64,000 bases of DNA from SZUA-444 sp965226565 (GTDB taxonomy: Bacteria > Bacillota > Clostridia > Oscillospirales > Ruminococcaceae): the NCBI GenBank assembly GCA_965226565.1, contig CBDDDI010000004.1, forward strand, positions 372,001 to 436,000, in the 5' to 3' direction. Positions 1 through 7,634 of the stretch are shown here, in pieces. The notes beneath the pieces were generated by a model. That model did not search any database. It worked only from the letters and a program-made list of their open reading frames with translations, and was not told the DNA's origin. Every line of letters starts with the position of its first letter. Within the stretch, counting starts at the first letter, position 1. The position numbers and the translations under genes are program-made.

Positions 1-699
1 AAATGATCTAGCAAGATCCTTGATGTTATCAACAACAGTTCCGATACCAACGTTTACTCTTGTATAAAATTCTCCGCTAAGAGTATCAGAAATAGAACGA
101 GCTAGTTTCTCAAGATCTTTAAGATCAATATTTGATTTTACTTCTTTAACAAGTGCGATATCTGAATCTGAAATATTAAATATAAAGTCCTTGTTTTTAT
201 CTGGGAATAGATTTTGGATAACATCAAAAGCTGATACATCGTTTGATGTAACGCTTCTTATTAGTAGAATAACTCGGCTAACATCTGAATTAAAATGAAG
301 TTCTCTAGCTTTAATTGCGATATCGCCAGGTAGAACATTGTCAAGAACAATATTCTTTATAAAGTTATTCCTATCATATTTTTCATCATAGTATTGTTTT
401 ATACTAGACAATGTTATAGCTAATATATTAGCATACTTTGTTGAAACCTCGTCTGTTCCTTCTACAAAAACAGCATAGTCAGGTTTAACATGTGTGCCAA
501 AAGGTTTATAAGTATAACCATCCCTTATAAAACAATCATGAGAATCGTTTAGGTCTAGTGAGACAAATTCATTTGTTGTTCCTATTTTTGAAAGATCACT
601 ACACGCAATAGTTGTTGCATTTTCGTCTATAACTCCTATTGTACAATTTATAGATTCTCTCATTTGGTGAACTACACTTTGAAATAAATTATTGGACAT
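1..699 (-). CDS. PucR/CdaR-like transcriptional regulator (C-terminal part outside window)
   Basis: Reading leftward from ATG at 699, 233 codons stay open to the window edge, so the gene is partial. The start is chosen because AAGGGG lies nine bases upstream; in-frame ATGs at 708 and 723 have no such site. The product begins MSNNLFQSVVHQ and contains a segment like the degenerate GGDEF-like domain of PucR/CdaR regulators (HFNSDVSRVILLI, then YTRVNVGIGTVVDNIKDLA near residues 215-230). In that family a C-terminal helix-turn-helix binds DNA; here it would lie off-window, so the family call is an inference from the middle domain only. The gene lies downstream of ptsH but is separated by a terminator and has its own weak promoter. 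Confidence 0.65.
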   Translation of the reverse strand, partial: MSNNLFQSVVHQMRESINCTIGVIDENATTIACSDLSKIGTTNEFVSLDLNDSHDCFIRDGYTYKPFGTHVKPDYAVFVEGTDEVSTKYANILAITLSSIKQYYDEKYDRNNFIKNIVLDNVLPGDIAIKARELHFNSDVSRVILLIRSVTSNDVSAFDVIQNLFPDKNKDFIFNISDSDIALVKEVKSNIDLKDLEKLARSISDTLSGEFYTRVNVGIGTVVDNIKDLARSF

Positions 700-748
700 T
701 TTAGACATCCCCTTTTCTTGCATAATTTTATTAGTTACTTTACTATAT

Positions 749-777
749 ATAATACATAAAATTTGTTTAATTTGCAA
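749..777 (-). promoter_or_regulatory. Putative sigma-A promoter of the PucR-like gene
   Basis: On the minus strand TTGCAA (777-772) is followed after 17 bases by TATTAT (754-749), about 50 bases before the start codon. Both hexamers are imperfect in an AT-rich background, so this is a moderate call. Confidence 0.4.
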
Positions 778-779
778 GA

Positions 780-997
780 TTTTATATCACACAAAACTCT
801 TCTGATATACACATTGCCTTTATATTATTAAAAATGGTATACTACATATTACAAATTGTAACATATTTGAATGCATAAAGTGTGAACAAATTGTAACAAT
901 GATTATACAAAATTTTTGTTTATTTTAATAACATTAATATTTCTATTAAAAACCTCAATATTATATTTATTAAATAAAAATTCTCTATTTTTAACCC
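780..997. other. Intergenic AT-rich stretch, no gene seen
   Basis: No open frame with a ribosome binding site is visible on either strand. The stretch contains repeated TTGTAAC/TGTTACAA-like half-sites (around 857-866 and 890-899), reminiscent of the WalR-like half-sites described elsewhere in this window but not at the 5-base spacing. Confidence 0.5.
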
Positions 998-1014
998 ATT
1001 ACAAATAAGTAACA
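998..1014 (-). promoter_or_regulatory. WalR-like direct repeat (isolated)
   Basis: Read on the minus strand this is TGTTAC-N5-TGTAAT, which fits the WalR/YycF consensus TGTWAH-N5-TGTWAH known from Bacillus and Staphylococcus. It is about 300 bases upstream of the PucR-like gene and not attached to an obvious promoter, so it may be a chance match in AT-rich DNA. Confidence 0.25.
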
Positions 1015-1030
1015 AATTTTATTAATTCAA

Positions 1031-1063
1031 CAAAAAAATAAAGACACTTAAAAAAGTGTCTTT
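1031..1063 (-). terminator. Rho-independent terminator of ptsH
   Basis: Arms 1040-1049 and 1054-1063 are perfect 10-base complements. On the minus strand the hairpin is followed by a T-rich tract (complement of 1031-1039). It lies just after the ptsH stop. Confidence 0.85.
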
Positions 1064-1076
1064 ATTTCTAGACAAT

Positions 1077-1349
1077 TTATCTTGAGCTTTCGCTAAATCC
1101 ACTTTCTACCAAATCGATTAAGCCTGTAATTGCTGCTTCTTCGTCTGCTCCGTCTGCAATTACTCTTATTGATGTTCCACCAACAATCCCTAATGATAAA
1201 ATACCAAGCAAACTTTTTGCATTTACTCGACGATCTTCCTTCTCGATCCATATTGAGGCTTTGAACTCATTAGCCTTCTGAATAAAAAAAGTTGCAGGAC
1301 GAGCATGTAACCCAACCTGATTCTCAACTATTACGTCTTTTACAAGCAT
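1077..1349 (-). CDS. ptsH: HPr family phosphocarrier protein
   Basis: This 90-residue protein matches the length and both regulatory sites of Firmicute HPr. His15 lies in GLHARPAT and accepts phosphate from enzyme I for PTS sugar transport. Ser46 lies in NAKSLLGI and is the site of HPr kinase, whose product is the corepressor of CcpA. It is not Crh, which lacks His15. No enzyme I or PTS permease is encoded nearby. The gene has its own promoter and terminator, so it is monocistronic. ATG 1349 is preceded by GGAGAG. Phospho-Ser46 HPr would be the signal for the cre-like element seen at the xylan-importer promoter (24592-24605). Confidence 0.95.
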   Translation of the reverse strand: MLVKDVIVENQVGLHARPATFFIQKANEFKASIWIEKEDRRVNAKSLLGILSLGIVGGTSIRVIADGADEEAAITGLIDLVESGFSESSR

Positions 1350-1398
1350 ATTTTAACTCTCCAATCATATTATAACTAAATGTTGATATGTTAACATT

Positions 1399-1427
1399 AT
1401 TATACAAGTTAAAAAATATATAGTCAA
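1399..1427 (-). promoter_or_regulatory. Sigma-A promoter of ptsH
   Basis: Minus strand TTGACT (1427-1422), 17-base spacer, TATAAT (1404-1399), about 50 bases before the ptsH start. Confidence 0.75.
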
Positions 1428-1564
1428 CTATAAATTCAATTTGTGAACATAAACCTTCGCAAATTCTGCTATTTGTAGACACCATACCTTTTTCGGAAAC
1501 ATAAATTTGTATAATTTCACTATAAATAACAGCAATATAAACAAATTTTATTAAAGTTTTATAG

Positions 1565-2320
1565 TCAATATGTTAATTTGTGTGAAACCTTTTTTAAGGC
1601 ATTTTGTATAATTTCTAACTCTTTTTCACTTTTTTCAAGTCTACATAACAAATCTGGCCTTTTTTTAATGGTATTTATTATTGATTGCTCTTGTTTCCAT
1701 TCATTAATTTTAGCATGATGACCTGATAATAATACTGGCGGAACCTGCATTCCTTCCCAATATTCTGGCCTTGTGTATTGTGGATATTCAAGCAATCCGT
1801 TATAATGACTTTCATCTTCATAACAATCTGCTCTTGATAAAACTCCATCTAGCATTCGTACTACTGAGTCTATTAAAACCATTGCTGGCAATTCTCCTCC
1901 TGTTAGTACATAATCTCCAATTGATATTTCTTCATCCACTATTTTTTCTATTACTCTTTCGTCTACTCCTTCATAGTGTCCACATATTATAAATATGCTT
2001 TCCATATTAGAAAGTTGTTTGACCTTTTTTTGAGTAAGTGGTTTTCCTTGTGGAGACATATAAATTGTATGAGGTTTTGCTCTTCCATTAGTAACGCTTT
2101 TATAACAATCATATATAGGTTGTGCCTGCATCAACATGCCTTTCATCTCGCTATATGGCGTATCATCAACACGTCTATGCTTATCAGCAGTATAATCTCT
2201 TATATTATGACATTCCACCGTAAAAAGCTCTTTTTTTCTAGCTCTACCTATAATGCTTTCAGAAAGATAGTTTTCACACATCTCTGGAAATAGCGTTGCA
2301 ACATCAATCTTCATCATCAA
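1565..2320 (-). CDS. trmD: tRNA (guanine-N1)-methyltransferase TrmD
   Basis: TrmD methylates G37 of tRNAs with SAM and prevents +1 frameshifting. The 251-residue product has the family's trefoil-knot motifs: MSPQGKPLTQ, CGHYEGVDERV and GDYVLTGGELPAMVLIDSVVR, plus the C-terminal RPEYWEG and LLSGHHAKINEWK. It overlaps the end of rimM by 17 bases, so the two are translationally coupled. ATG codons at 2320, 2317 and 2314 are possible starts. One oddity: the near-invariant PYGGGxGM loop reads PYSEMKGMLM here (about residues 56-65). The rest looks intact. rplS, often the next gene, is not present. Confidence 0.95.
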   Translation of the reverse strand: MMMKIDVATLFPEMCENYLSESIIGRARKKELFTVECHNIRDYTADKHRRVDDTPYSEMKGMLMQAQPIYDCYKSVTNGRAKPHTIYMSPQGKPLTQKKVKQLSNMESIFIICGHYEGVDERVIEKIVDEEISIGDYVLTGGELPAMVLIDSVVRMLDGVLSRADCYEDESHYNGLLEYPQYTRPEYWEGMQVPPVLLSGHHAKINEWKQEQSIINTIKKRPDLLCRLEKSEKELEIIQNALKKVSHKLTY

Positions 2321-2819
2321 AAAGTCCTTTCAACGGTCTTATAAGCATAGTATTTCCAATTATATCTGTTTTTATTACTACATCAGCAATAGCTGGAGCA
2401 TATAAAAGCTTACCTGTTTTTGATTTTATATGATAAACATCATTTGCACCTGTTTCAGTAACATCAACAATTTCACCATATTCTTCATCAGTATCAACAT
2501 CAATAACTTTAAGACCTATTAAATCTTGAATAAAATAAGTATCTTCATCAAGTTTTATATCATCACGATTTATATACAATATTTTGTTACGTAATTTCAA
2601 AGCCTCTTCTGGTGTATCAAATCCATCAAATTTTATAATGATCATATTTTTTTGAACTCGTACATTTCTCACTACAATTATATCATCACCATTATTAAAA
2701 TACAAGTGCTTAAATCCACATATCATGGACGGTTCATTACACCAAGGTTGAACTTTTACCTCACCTTTTATACCATGAGTAGTTACAATTTTACCAACTT
2801 CAAGATATTTTTTAATCAT
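2304..2819 (-). CDS. rimM: Ribosome maturation factor RimM
   Basis: RimM binds ribosomal protein uS19 and helps mature the 30S head. The 171-residue product starts KKYLEVGKIVTTHGIKGEVKV, the typical N-terminal RimM barrel, and has the C-terminal PRC-barrel part (DLIGLKVIDVDTDEEYGEI, then NDVYHIKSKTGKLLYAPAIADVV). It precedes and overlaps trmD. ATG 2819 is preceded by AAAGGAGAT. It is separated from khpA by a terminator and about 200 AT-rich bases, so it probably has its own promoter. Confidence 0.95.
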   Translation of the reverse strand: MIKKYLEVGKIVTTHGIKGEVKVQPWCNEPSMICGFKHLYFNNGDDIIVVRNVRVQKNMIIIKFDGFDTPEEALKLRNKILYINRDDIKLDEDTYFIQDLIGLKVIDVDTDEEYGEIVDVTETGANDVYHIKSKTGKLLYAPAIADVVIKTDIIGNTMLIRPLKGLFDDED

Positions 2820-3011
2820 TTATTATATCTCCTTTCATAAAATAATATCTATCTTATGAAATATAATTTATAACATACATATTTATATTTTATATCATCC
2901 TCAATAACTTGTTTTTATATATACTATTATAAGAGGAATTTATTTGATTTTTATACATATATTTCAATTTATATATTTTATTTTATCTCGTCATATTTTT
3001 CTTAATAAGCA

Positions 3012-3036
3012 AAAACAGCCCCAAAAGAGCTGTTTT
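3012..3036 (-). terminator. Terminator after khpA
   Basis: Arms AAAACAGC (3012-3019) and GCTGTTTT (3029-3036) form a hairpin immediately after the khpA stop. The U-tract on the minus strand is short and interrupted, so termination may be partial, allowing some read-through into rimM-trmD. Confidence 0.65.
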
Positions 3037-3040
3037 AATC

Positions 3041-3274
3041 TTAGTCTATTTCGACCATGATTTTTTGATTTTGCATAGCAGCAGATGCTCGCATGATATT
3101 TCTTATTGCATTCGCAATTCTACCACGCTTACCAATTACTCTGCCCATTTCTTCAGGAGCAACATGCAGATGATATACTATTACGTCGTCTGCATTTGGC
3201 TCGTCTACCTTTACTGATATTGCTGTTTTGTCTTCTACTAAACCAGCAACGATAGTTTCAAGTAATTTTTCCAT
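3041..3274 (-). CDS. khpA: KhpA family KH-domain RNA-binding protein
   Basis: A 77-residue single KH domain (YlqC/KhpA family). The RNA-binding GxxG loop is seen as VIGKRGRIANAIR near residues 46-58. In Firmicutes KhpA pairs with KhpB (Jag) as an RNA chaperone involved in cell elongation and division. It follows rpsP at 51 bases, the usual rpsP-khpA-rimM-trmD order. ATG 3274 follows a GGAGGTTAAC ribosome binding site. Confidence 0.93.
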   Translation of the reverse strand: MEKLLETIVAGLVEDKTAISVKVDEPNADDVIVYHLHVAPEEMGRVIGKRGRIANAIRNIMRASAAMQNQKIMVEID

Positions 3275-3325
3275 GTTAACCTCCTACTGATTAATTCAGC
3301 TTAAAAAGGCATTCATTAACAGAAT

Positions 3326-3568
3326 TTAAAGAATTTCATTTCTTTTGAAAATATCTTTAACTGTATCTGTTGGTTGAGCTCCATTAGCAATCCATTTTTT
3401 AGCTTTATCAGCATCAACTTTAACAACTGAAGGCTCTTTAGTTGGATCGTAGTAACCGATTTCTTCAATAAATCTTCCGTCTCTAGGATATCTTGAGTCA
3501 GCAACAACTATACGATAAAAAGGAGCTTTTTTAGCACCCATTCTTCTTAGTCTAATTTTAACTGCCAT
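3326..3568 (-). CDS. rpsP: 30S ribosomal protein bS16
   Basis: An 80-residue bS16: it begins MAVKIRLRRMGAKKAPFYR and has the typical RYPRDGRFIEEIGYYDP. It is a 30S assembly protein. It lies in the operon ylxM-ffh-rpsP-khpA, 61 bases after ffh. A 63-codon frame overlapping its end (3316-3507) is a shadow. Confidence 0.97.
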   Translation of the reverse strand: MAVKIRLRRMGAKKAPFYRIVVADSRYPRDGRFIEEIGYYDPTKEPSVVKVDADKAKKWIANGAQPTDTVKDIFKRNEIL

Positions 3569-3629
3569 TGTGTAGTCACCTCCAATAATTGACTTTATAT
3601 TTTAACCTCTTTTAGAGGATAAAAACTTA

Positions 3630-4985
3630 TTATAATCCAGGAAATCCTGAACCTCCAAGACCAGGCAACATCATTTTTTTCTTTTTGCCTTTTCCACCAG
3701 TAAACTGTTTCATCATTTTCTGCATTTGTTGGAATTGTTTTAATAATTTATTAACGTCTTCAACTCTTGTTCCACTTCCAGCTGCGATTCTTCGCTTTCT
3801 AGAAGGATTTACAATTGATGGTTTTTTACGTTCTTTTATAGTCATAGATTGAATTATTGCTTCTGTACGTTTTAATTGCACTTGGCCTTCATCTAAATCT
3901 ATATCATTTATTTTGTTCCCAACTCCAGGTATCATACCTACAATTGATTTTAATGAGCCCATTTTTTGAATTTGACGCATTTGATCTAATAAATCATCCA
4001 AATCAAAAGAATTTTCTTTTAATTTCTTAGCCATTTTCTTAGCGTCTTTTTCATCTACTGTTGTTTGAGCTTTTTCAATAAGAGTTAATACATCTCCCAT
4101 TCCTAAAATTCTTGATGCCATTCTTTCTGGATGGAACACTTCAAATTCATCAAGCTTTTCTCCAAGCCCAACAAATTTAATTGGTTTTCCTGTTACTGCT
4201 AGTACTGAAAGTGCAGCACCACCTCTTGTATCAGAATCAAGTTTTGTAAGCATAACGCTATTTATACCAAGTGCTTCATCAAATGATTTAGCAACATTAA
4301 CAGCATCTTGACCTGTCATTGCATCAACAACAAGAACAATTTCATTTGGATTTACTTCAGATTTTATATCTTTAAGTTCGCCCATAAGCTCTTCATCAAT
4401 ATGAAGTCTACCAGCTGTATCAATAATAACAACATCATTGCCATAATCTTTGGCATGTTTCATTGCTGATTTTGCAATTTTAACTGGATTAATTTGTCCC
4501 ATTTCAAATACTTTTACATCTGCTTTTTCTCCAACAATTTTAAGTTGGTCAATAGCAGCAGGACGATATATATCACAAGCAACAAGCAATGGTCTTTTAC
4601 CTTGCGATTTAAACATTTTTGCAAGCTTAGCACTATGTGTTGTTTTACCACTACCTTGCAATCCGCACATCATTATTACACATGGACCAGATGATGGCAT
4701 TTTTATTTTAGAATTTGATTCACCCATTAAAGAGCAAAGTTCTTCATTTACTATTTTTATAACTTGTTGTCCAGGTGTTAAGCTTTTTAAAACTTCTTCT
4801 CCTACAGATCGTTCAGTTACTTTAGCAACAAAATCTTTAACGACTTTGTAGCTTACATCAGCTTCAAGCAAAGCAAGTCTAATTTCACGCATTGCTTCTT
4901 TTACATCACTTTCGCTAAGAGCTCCTCGTGATTTAAGACGTTTAAACACGCCACCTAATTTTTCAGAAAGACCTTCAAACGCCAT
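3630..4985 (-). CDS. ffh: Signal recognition particle GTPase Ffh
   Basis: Ffh (SRP54) binds signal sequences of nascent membrane proteins and docks with FtsY. The 451-residue product has the N domain, the G domain with P-loop GLQGSGKTT (about residue 106), DTAGRLHIDEE and TKLDSDTRGGAALS, and the methionine-rich M domain with SRKRRIAAGSGTRVEDVN and a final MMKQFTGGKGKKKKMM. Its usual partner ylxM is directly upstream (18 bases). Confidence 0.98.
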   Translation of the reverse strand: MAFEGLSEKLGGVFKRLKSRGALSESDVKEAMREIRLALLEADVSYKVVKDFVAKVTERSVGEEVLKSLTPGQQVIKIVNEELCSLMGESNSKIKMPSSGPCVIMMCGLQGSGKTTHSAKLAKMFKSQGKRPLLVACDIYRPAAIDQLKIVGEKADVKVFEMGQINPVKIAKSAMKHAKDYGNDVVIIDTAGRLHIDEELMGELKDIKSEVNPNEIVLVVDAMTGQDAVNVAKSFDEALGINSVMLTKLDSDTRGGAALSVLAVTGKPIKFVGLGEKLDEFEVFHPERMASRILGMGDVLTLIEKAQTTVDEKDAKKMAKKLKENSFDLDDLLDQMRQIQKMGSLKSIVGMIPGVGNKINDIDLDEGQVQLKRTEAIIQSMTIKERKKPSIVNPSRKRRIAAGSGTRVEDVNKLLKQFQQMQKMMKQFTGGKGKKKKMMLPGLGGSGFPGL

Positions 4986-5003
4986 TTTTACACCTCTTAA
5001 TAT

Positions 5004-5375
5004 TTATTCTAGTAGATTTCGATTTTGTTCAATAAGTTCAAGCACTTCTTTTGATTCTTCAATAATATTTTTAGAAAAATTATACGTTGAACTTTCGTCA
5101 TATATTTTCTCACATACTTCTTTTATATTATCTAGCAAATGTGATAAATCAGTTAGCTTTTTTGCCATATGCAATTTATCTTCTAGCTCCAAAAGAGTTT
5201 CTTCTCCTCTTTTTATACTATCACGTACACCTTGTCTAGAAATAAGTTGATGTTCAGCAATCTCTGCTAAAGACAAATCCTCATTATAATAAAGCTCAAG
5301 GACATCTTTTTGTTTTTCTGTAAGAATATCTCCATAAAAATCTAACAAAACCGAAATTTTTAAATTTTTAGAAAT
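5004..5375 (-). CDS. ylxM: YlxM family DNA-binding protein, apparent ATT start
   Basis: YlxM is a small sigma-70 region-4-like protein always next to ffh and thought to modulate SRP. The core reads LLDFYGDILTEKQKDVLELYYNEDLSLAEIAEH with the HTH ISRQGVRDSIKRGEETL. Family members carry about nine residues (KNLxISxLLDFYG) ahead of the TTG at 5348; here those residues (SKNLKISV) are encoded in frame just upstream. An in-frame TGA at 5387 followed by GAGGTG (5386-5381) leaves ATT at 5375 (spacing five) as the only well-placed start. The assigned length is 123 residues. If ATT is rejected, the frame starts at TTG 5348 with no ribosome binding site. Confidence 0.85.
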   Translation of the reverse strand: MSKNLKISVLLDFYGDILTEKQKDVLELYYNEDLSLAEIAEHQLISRQGVRDSIKRGEETLLELEDKLHMAKKLTDLSHLLDNIKEVCEKIYDESSTYNFSKNIIEESKEVLELIEQNRNLLE

Positions 5376-5441
5376 AATCTCACCTCATTTATTATAAAAT
5401 ATTTCCAAAGTGTAAAGCAATTAACTTTACATCACTAACGT

Positions 5442-5470
5442 ATTATACACAATTACTCATTCATTGTCAA
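5442..5470 (-). promoter_or_regulatory. Consensus sigma-A promoter of the ylxM-ffh-rpsP-khpA operon
   Basis: Minus strand TTGACA (5470-5465), 17-base spacer, TATAAT (5447-5442). It is a perfect match to the consensus. An inverted repeat TGTAAAG/CTTTACA (5411-5431) lies in the 5' untranslated region between this promoter and the ylxM start. Confidence 0.85.
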
Positions 5471-5489
5471 GCATTATAATATTAACATT

Positions 5490-5523
5490 AAAAAAATGCT
5501 TTCTACTTTTTTATAGAAAGCAC
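5490..5523 (-). terminator. Terminator of the first M23 peptidase gene
   Basis: Arms GCTTTCTA (5498-5505) and TAGAAAGC (5514-5521); on the minus strand a run of seven T follows. Confidence 0.85.
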
Positions 5524-5537
5524 TTTTTATTTTGTTT

Positions 5538-7277
5538 TTATGGCTTTTTAATATAATTTCTCGGATTTTTTACTGCTCCATTTACTCTTACTTCAAAATG
5601 CAAATGTATACCTGTTGAATTACCTGAGCTTCCCATGATTCCTATTTTTTGTCCTTTTCCAACAGTTTGTCCATATTTAACACTTTTTGAACTCAAATGA
5701 GCATATCGAGTAACATATCCATCTCCATGGTCTATTAATATATAACTTCCATATCCTTTATCCCATGTAGCTGCAACGACTTTACCTGCTTTTGATGCAT
5801 ATATAGGCAAATGTGTTCCTCCGCTTGCAATATCTAAACCTTTATGATAACTTCTTCTGCCACGTGTTTCTCCAAAGAAAGATGTTATATATCCTCCTGA
5901 GCCTCCAACTGGCCACATAAATCCTTCTCCTGATGCTGATATTAATCTAGTTGGTGCATCAGTTGATTTAGTTCCAATTGCTATTTTTTCTTCTATTGGT
6001 TTTTTTATTATATCTCTTGATATTATATTCTTTTTAGTTTCATCACCATTAATATATGAAACTTTAGCAACTATCTTTTCTTGACCATTTAAACCTTTTT
6101 GAAGAACTTTTTTCACACCATAATATAAAGATGGATCTTTAACACTATTTGTTTTATAAGAAATATTTTGTGTATATTCTTCTGTCCTATTTATTCTAAC
6201 TGAAACAAAAGGTTCTGCTTTTTCTAATAATATATGATCTCTTGCTTTTAAATATTTTCCTAGTTTTGGATTAAGCTCATTAAGATGTGTAACAGAAACT
6301 CCTTGCTTTTGTGCTATACTTTTCAAAGTATCTCCTCTAGCAACAGTATAATATTTATCATTTTTCTTGTTTCCGTTTAACATTCCAACAATGCTTTCTT
6401 TGCTGATCACACCATTTTCAAGATACAAACCTTCTTTTATATCATATTTATCAACGAATTCAACAACTTCATCTTTTGAATCTGTTTTATATTTATCCAT
6501 AATAGATTTTAATGTGTTTTCAATTGCTAACTTATCTTTAACTGCTCCAAAAAACTTATCATTTATATATAATCCATATGCTTCTACTGTTTTAACATCT
6601 GAACTTTTTATTAGTTTATCAGCAAGCTCATCAGCAGAAATAACATCGTCATTATTATCTTGAATTTTAGTCATAGACAATTTTGTCTTAACTTCTATTA
6701 CATCGTCTCCAGTTACATATTGTATACGATCTTGCATAACTTCTTCAGCTCTAGTTGCAATTTCTTCTTCAGCAATATATCCAATACTTTGCCCATTTGC
6801 TTCTACTCTAAGTGCATAGTGAGTTGTAACACCATCCATTACCACAACAGCCACAAAAGCTATAGCAGCAAATGGCATAATTATATTTATAGCAGTTCTA
6901 AATGAACTATGCTTTTTCTTATTTAGTTTTTTTTCATTTTTATATTGACGTCTTAATACTATTAAGTCACTAACCTTTTCAATTGATTCTAAAGTGCCTT
7001 CTTTCACTTCGTAACAACATTTTATAGGCTTTTTTAATATACTCAAAACAAGTTGATTCATAAACAATCCACTTAATCTAATTGCTTTTACTATTTTTCT
7101 ACTTATTTTACCTAAAATGTTTTTACTAAAAAATCTACTATGTGAACAAACGCTTTCTCCAACAGATGTCATATGGTTGTTAAAAGCTTTGAATATAACT
7201 TTTATAAAATAAAATATGCCTTTTCTTTGTTTTTTATATTCTGGAATTTCAAATTCATTGTTTGAGTATTCTTCCAC
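5538..7277 (-). CDS. Membrane-anchored M23 peptidoglycan endopeptidase with LysM and G5 domains
   Basis: About 579 residues. A basic cytoplasmic N-terminus of about 125 residues leads to one membrane segment (IIMPFAAIAFVAVVVMDGV). Outside follow a LysM domain (YYTVARGDTLKSIAQKQG), a G5 domain (PFVSVRINRTEEYTQNISYKT) and a C-terminal LytM/M23 domain with the zinc ligands HKGLDIA and IHLHFEV. M23 enzymes cut peptide cross-bridges in the wall. The start is GTG 7277, seven bases after AGGAGG; GTG 7283 is too close to it. The gene is monocistronic, between its own promoter/operator and terminator. It is a paralog of the next upstream gene, with the same domain order and nearly the same length. Confidence 0.9.
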   Translation of the reverse strand: MEEYSNNEFEIPEYKKQRKGIFYFIKVIFKAFNNHMTSVGESVCSHSRFFSKNILGKISRKIVKAIRLSGLFMNQLVLSILKKPIKCCYEVKEGTLESIEKVSDLIVLRRQYKNEKKLNKKKHSSFRTAINIIMPFAAIAFVAVVVMDGVTTHYALRVEANGQSIGYIAEEEIATRAEEVMQDRIQYVTGDDVIEVKTKLSMTKIQDNNDDVISADELADKLIKSSDVKTVEAYGLYINDKFFGAVKDKLAIENTLKSIMDKYKTDSKDEVVEFVDKYDIKEGLYLENGVISKESIVGMLNGNKKNDKYYTVARGDTLKSIAQKQGVSVTHLNELNPKLGKYLKARDHILLEKAEPFVSVRINRTEEYTQNISYKTNSVKDPSLYYGVKKVLQKGLNGQEKIVAKVSYINGDETKKNIISRDIIKKPIEEKIAIGTKSTDAPTRLISASGEGFMWPVGGSGGYITSFFGETRGRRSYHKGLDIASGGTHLPIYASKAGKVVAATWDKGYGSYILIDHGDGYVTRYAHLSSKSVKYGQTVGKGQKIGIMGSSGNSTGIHLHFEVRVNGAVKNPRNYIKKP

Positions 7278-7298
7278 CGCCACACCTCCTTTTGACTT

Positions 7299-7324
7299 AT
7301 TACAAATTAGTTACAATAATTACA
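7299..7324 (-). promoter_or_regulatory. Three-half-site WalR-like operator of M23 gene 1
   Basis: On the plus strand ATTACA-AATTA-GTTACA (7299-7315) is followed after three bases by ATTACA (7319-7324). On the minus strand this is TGTAAC-N5-TGTAAT, matching the WalR consensus TGTWAH-N5-TGTWAH. The third half-site touches the -10 box. The same arrangement recurs at 9403-9428. A site at and downstream of +1 would suit repression; in Bacillus WalR both activates and represses wall hydrolase genes. Confidence 0.6.
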
Positions 7325-7351
7325 TTATACCTTATTTTACAGCAAATTCAA
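7324..7351 (-). promoter_or_regulatory. Promoter of M23 gene 1
   Basis: Minus strand TTGAAT (7351-7346), 16-base spacer, TATAAT (7329-7324). The layout is the same as the promoter at 9428-9455. Confidence 0.65.
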
Positions 7352-7588
7352 TAATTTTGGTGTCTTGGTTAAAAAATATTACCAAAGATTATATAAAAAC
7401 ACAAACTACGTTACTTATTTTTGTTTAAATTGTCAATTGATTTTATATTTTATCTATTTCATAATTGTTTACATTTATATCAATTTTTGCACTGATTTTT
7501 TATATTAATTTTATACACATAAATTCTCTTTTCCGTTTTGTAACCATTTACAAAGTAACCATATATACTATAAATATAAAATAAAAAA

Positions 7589-7612
7589 ATGCCCTCAAAA
7601 TATTGAGAGCAT
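7589..7612 (-). terminator. Terminator of the second M23 peptidase gene
   Basis: A 10-base stem with one G-U wobble (7590-7599 with 7602-7611), followed on the minus strand by a run of seven T. Confidence 0.85.
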
Positions 7613-7634
7613 TTATATTTGTTTTTTATTTGTT

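Noticed and set aside
1771..2293. Open frames on the plus strand across trmD
   Set aside because: Antisense shadows of a well-supported gene; no ribosome binding sites.
3316..3507. 63-codon frame overlapping rpsP
   Set aside because: Out-of-frame shadow of rpsP with no independent start signal.
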